A stretch of 64,000 nucleotides of DNA from the NCBI RefSeq assembly GCF_047238185.1, contig NZ_JBDFMI010000001.1, positions 806,001 through 870,000 on the forward strand. The letters are read 5' to 3'. The position numbers and the translations under genes are program-made. This stretch comes from Bacillus_AD sp047238185. Its GTDB lineage: Bacteria; Bacillota; Bacilli; Bacillales; DSM-1321. Of the stretch, positions 61,569 through 64,000 are shown in pieces. The notes under the pieces are model-generated. The model saw only the letters and a program-made list of their open reading frames with translations. It made no database searches and was not told the origin of the DNA. Position 1 is the first letter of the stretch, and every line of letters starts with the position of its first letter.

Positions 61569-61817
61569 TTACTGTCCGCTTGCCCCTGGTACCATCATGA
61601 ATGTAGTCCAGTAGGTAAAACCTGCAAAGAATACAGTTAAATAGGCACCGAATACATAAATGTACATACGTTCAGACAGCTTCAGATAACTTAGTAAAAT
61701 AAAAAATCCTGTTTGACCGAAAAACAATAATGAAGCCGTATACATGTCGCCTAAATAAAACATAACGGCAAATATACCAGTCCAGAATCCAAGTACTCTG
61801 TACATGCGTTCCATCAT
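61569..61817 (-). CDS. yqgY: DUF2626 family membrane protein (YqgY-like)
   Basis: 82-residue protein with three hydrophobic segments. MYRVLGFWTGIFAVMFYLGD and the following LLFFGQTGFFILLSYLKLSE are typical of DUF2626/YqgY, found near comGA in Bacillus. Function unknown. The start is ATG at 61817 or 61814 behind AAAGGAGGG. Confidence 0.87.
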   Translation of the reverse strand: MMERMYRVLGFWTGIFAVMFYLGDMYTASLLFFGQTGFFILLSYLKLSERMYIYVFGAYLTVFFAGFTYWTTFMMVPGASGQ

Positions 61818-61900
61818 GTATCCCTCCTTTGTCCCCATCATGTCCATACGAGACAATTATAGTTTAAAAGGAGAGGAACTGTAAAGATTTGTTTTTGTTT

Positions 61901-62602
61901 CTAGTTTGTGACAGTTGCGTTATAGCTGCATGTACCGCAGCCTGTGATCATATTTTCCAATTCCACAAGCTCCACTGAATCGAATACGGAAGAGAACATG
62001 CCTTGAAGAAAAGCCTTGTGCATGCCGCAAACGGAATCCATTTGCTGGGCTGCCAGCTCTTTGAATGGGCAGTTGAAAATTTGGAAATGGATTTTTCCTT
62101 CTTCTTCATTAGCATGGAATTCAGGATAGAAGCCAGCGAAAGTAGCTGCATCCCTAATGATTTGAACTTTATCCTGGAAGGATAGGTCATTCATTGTCAT
62201 TTGATTTCTCTTAAGCTCTTCGTCTACCAGCTCTCTTCCGAATCCTTTCCCGGTTTGATAAAGTGCTTCCTTCCCTACTTCGCCAAGTTTCATCATCGTT
62301 TCAATTGCGATTTTTGAAAGCAATTGATAGTCGCGGTATGGGAAATGCAATTGGATCACTTCGTCGGATAAGCGGTATAGACGGCTTGGCCGGCCACCTT
62401 TTCCGGTCTTTTTCGTTTCAGAGGTCAACATGTTAATGTCTTCCAGTTTTGATAGGTGTAAACGGGCAACGTTAGGATGGATATTGAATTTATCGGCAAT
62501 TTCCTGTACAGTCACTTCGTTGTGATTTTTCGTAATATGCTGGTAAATATAATATCTTGTTGGATCGCTTAGTACATTTGTAATCTTTAATGTTTGTTCC
62601 AC
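61901..62602 (-). CDS. Winged-helix transcriptional regulator with C-terminal cysteine cluster
   Basis: About 233 residues. An ArsR/DeoR-type winged helix (about 6-75: VLSDPTRYYIYQHI, VQEIADKFNIHPNVARLHLSKLED, key part IHPNVARLHLSKL) is followed by an effector domain with conserved Cys/His: NCPFKELA, VCGMHKAFL and ITGCGTCSY. The arrangement resembles SufR-like regulators that hold an iron-sulfur cluster. Targets are unknown. GTG at 62602 follows AGGTGA by five bases; an overlapping GTG at 62611 is less likely. It is divergent from comGA. Confidence 0.85.
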   Translation of the reverse strand: MEQTLKITNVLSDPTRYYIYQHITKNHNEVTVQEIADKFNIHPNVARLHLSKLEDINMLTSETKKTGKGGRPSRLYRLSDEVIQLHFPYRDYQLLSKIAIETMMKLGEVGKEALYQTGKGFGRELVDEELKRNQMTMNDLSFQDKVQIIRDAATFAGFYPEFHANEEEGKIHFQIFNCPFKELAAQQMDSVCGMHKAFLQGMFSSVFDSVELVELENMITGCGTCSYNATVTN

Positions 62603-62778
62603 CAAAATCACCTCGGAATCATAATTACTACCATTGTAATACAGTTATTGTTGGTTTGGAATGTTATCTAAATGACAATAAAGGCGATATCTGAAAAGTT
62701 CACAAATATGAAAGAAAATCGTCTCTATTTTGATATGGAATTTTCGCAGACTAATGAAGAAAATATGCTTGAATGAAG

Positions 62779-62821
62779 AAAAGTGAGATTTCTGTGTTGT
62801 CGACAGAAATTATTAGATTTT
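62779..62821 (+). promoter_or_regulatory. Possible ComK binding region before comGA
   Basis: AAAA-GTGAG-ATTT (62779-62791) and AAAT-TATTA-GATTTT (62807-62821) resemble two ComK AT-boxes (AAAA-N5-TTTT). comG operons are activated by ComK in B. subtilis. The match is loose. Confidence 0.35.
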
Positions 62822-62890
62822 GGAGAATAAAGAAGGAGAATGTAATTGCCTGTCGAATTATACATGATAATAAGGAGGTGAAAAACAAAG

Positions 62891-63952
62891 ATGTATACAA
62901 TTGAACATATTGCAGAGAAAATTCTCGGAAGGGCTGTCGATTTTGGAGCTTCGGATATCCATATAGTTCCGAAGTCCGGAAAAACATTAATCCAGTTCCG
63001 TGTCGATAATAAGCTAGTGCCCTTCAAAATGATGGAGCGACAGCAAGCGGAACGGTTGATTTCCCATTTTAAGTTTTTGTCCGGAATGGACATTGGAGAG
63101 AAACGAAGGCCACAAAACGGTTCCATGAATTTTATGATCAGCAAGCAAATGGTCGGGCTCCGTTTATCATCGCTTCCCTCGGCCGAAACAGAGACGCTTG
63201 TCCTACGCTTAATCCCTCAAAAAAGCATCCTTCCTATCGAGCAGCTTTCCCTTTTTCCTTCAACCGCGAGTAAAATTCTAGCTCTAATGAAACACTCCCA
63301 CGGCCTTTTCATCTTTACTGGTCCAACTGGTTCCGGTAAAACAACCACGTTATATTCTTTACTCCATTATGCAAAAAATTTCATCCACCGCAATATTATC
63401 ACGCTCGAAGACCCCATCGAAAATGTTTCCGAAGATGTATTGCAAGTCCAAATCAATGAAAAAGCGGGAATCTCCTATTCAGTAGGATTAAAGGCAGTGC
63501 TAAGGCATGACCCCGATATCATCATGGTTGGCGAAATCCGCGATGCTGAAACGGCCAAGATAGCGGTCCGCGCTTCCTTGACGGGACACTTGATCTTGAG
63601 CACAATGCATACACGCGATGCGGCAGGAGCTATTCAGAGGCTGCTAGAATTTGGTGTTAATCTCAGCGAAATAAAGCAAACGCTGATTGCTGTATCTGCA
63701 CAGAGGCTGCTGGAACTGAAATGCCCCATATGTGAAGGCGAATGTTCGCCTTATTGCCATTATTCCAAGAGAAGTAAAAGGGCAAGCGTGTATGAATTGC
63801 TTCATGGAAAGGCGTTATCACGGCTGCTCGATGAAAGAATGAAAGGAGAAGAAGATGAGCTTACCTACAGGCACCTGGAAGACGAAATTAACAAAGCCAT
63901 TGCATTGGGCTTTGTCCGGGAGGAAGAATACAGCCGATGGGTCTATAAATAA
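62891..63952 (+). CDS. comGA: Competence pilus ATPase ComGA
   Basis: 353-residue type II/IV secretion-type ATPase that drives assembly of the competence pseudopilus for DNA uptake. Walker A GPTGSGKTTTLYSLL is near 143-157, the Asp box follows, Walker B is DIIMVGEIRDAETA near 210-223, and a His box is in LILSTMHTRDAA. A C-terminal Cys motif (CPICEGECSPYC) is present in related ATPases. AAGGAGGTG precedes ATG 62891. It is the first gene of comG. Confidence 0.95.
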   Translation: MYTIEHIAEKILGRAVDFGASDIHIVPKSGKTLIQFRVDNKLVPFKMMERQQAERLISHFKFLSGMDIGEKRRPQNGSMNFMISKQMVGLRLSSLPSAETETLVLRLIPQKSILPIEQLSLFPSTASKILALMKHSHGLFIFTGPTGSGKTTTLYSLLHYAKNFIHRNIITLEDPIENVSEDVLQVQINEKAGISYSVGLKAVLRHDPDIIMVGEIRDAETAKIAVRASLTGHLILSTMHTRDAAGAIQRLLEFGVNLSEIKQTLIAVSAQRLLELKCPICEGECSPYCHYSKRSKRASVYELLHGKALSRLLDERMKGEEDELTYRHLEDEINKAIALGFVREEEYSRWVYK

Positions 63953-64000
63953 ACGGGTTAAATGGAAAAGAAGAGAGCAATCCGCTTTTATTTTGAAATT
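63912..64000 (+). CDS. comGB: Start of comGB (pilus membrane protein), cut by window edge
   Basis: A second frame, open to the right edge, begins within the end of comGA and reads NKRVKWKRREQSAFILK, which resembles the N-terminus of ComGB (W-x-x-x-EQ-x-x-F). The only standard start codon in this frame is TTG 63912, preceded by little ribosome-binding signal, so the start is unsure. ComGB is the polytopic platform protein of the competence pseudopilus. Confidence 0.5.
   Translation, partial: MSGRKNTADGSINKRVKWKRREQSAFILK

Noticed and set aside
1..64000. Prophage, insertion sequence, CRISPR array, tRNA or rRNA genes, toxin-antitoxin or defence island
   Set aside because: None seen; gene order is that of a conserved chromosomal backbone without integrases, transposases or spacer-repeat arrays.

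Overview
This is a 64 kb piece of chromosome from a spore-forming member of the Bacillaceae (Firmicutes). Gene content and order follow the yqfF-to-comGA arm of the Bacillus subtilis chromosome almost gene for gene: yqfF, ybeY, dgkA, cdd, era, yqzL, recO, glyQS, ccpN, yqfL, yqxD, dnaG, sigA, cccA, trmK, yqfO, ispH, yqfQ, cshB, nfo, yqfT, zur, yqfW, yqfX, ispG, yqfZ, yqgB, yqgC, sodA, yqgE, pbpA, pst, yqzC, yqzD, rpmG, yqgN, gluP, yqgQ, glcK, yqgT, yqgU, yqgW, yqgX, yqgY, comGA. Strong Shine-Dalgarno sites, frequent GTG/TTG starts, a glycine T-box and a SpoVAF-type spore protein support the assignment. The species cannot be fixed from this sequence alone.

Layout. 1-12.3 kb: c-di-AMP phosphodiesterase, rRNA maturation, lipid kinase, cytidine deaminase, Era and RecO; then T-box-controlled glycyl-tRNA synthetase, CcpN with its partner YqfL, and YqxD with primase. 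12.4-22.7 kb: the vegetative sigma factor, cytochrome c550, a FosB-like enzyme, tRNA methyltransferase TrmK with YqfO, a DJ-1/PfpI protein, IspH, YqfQ, the helicase CshB, endonuclease IV and a DUF2624 protein. 22.8-31.9 kb: a zinc uptake and Zur operon behind a visible Zur box, YqfW, YqfX, IspG, YqfZ, a chemoreceptor and an NfeD/flotillin pair. 32-44.6 kb: a DUF1189 protein, a Na/Pi cotransporter, DUF456 protein, Mn superoxide dismutase, an MFS transporter, penicillin-binding protein PbpA, and the complete pstSCAB-phoU phosphate operon behind an 11-bp-periodic array of Pho-box hexamers. 44.6-64 kb: a two-gene ABC exporter, YqzD/YqzC, an unrecognised 206-residue protein, ribosomal protein L33, folate cyclo-ligase, DUF92 protein, L-lactate dehydrogenase behind a Rex site, rhomboid protease GluP, an isolated SpoVAF-like protein, glucokinase, an M14 peptidase, YqgU, YqgW, YqgX, a MidA-type methyltransferase, YqgY, a cysteine-containing winged-helix regulator, and the start of the comG competence operon.

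The window is core chromosome. I see no prophage, insertion sequence, CRISPR array, tRNA or rRNA gene, and no clear multi-gene novel system. The points worth a second look are mostly in non-coding DNA: tandem palindromic repeats between era and yqzL, two nested-hairpin intergenic elements, two genes whose ribosome binding site lies inside a long inverted repeat, Pho-box-like repeats in front of the Na/Pi transporter, repeated motifs before ccpN, and a peptidase gene that appears to need a CTG start.
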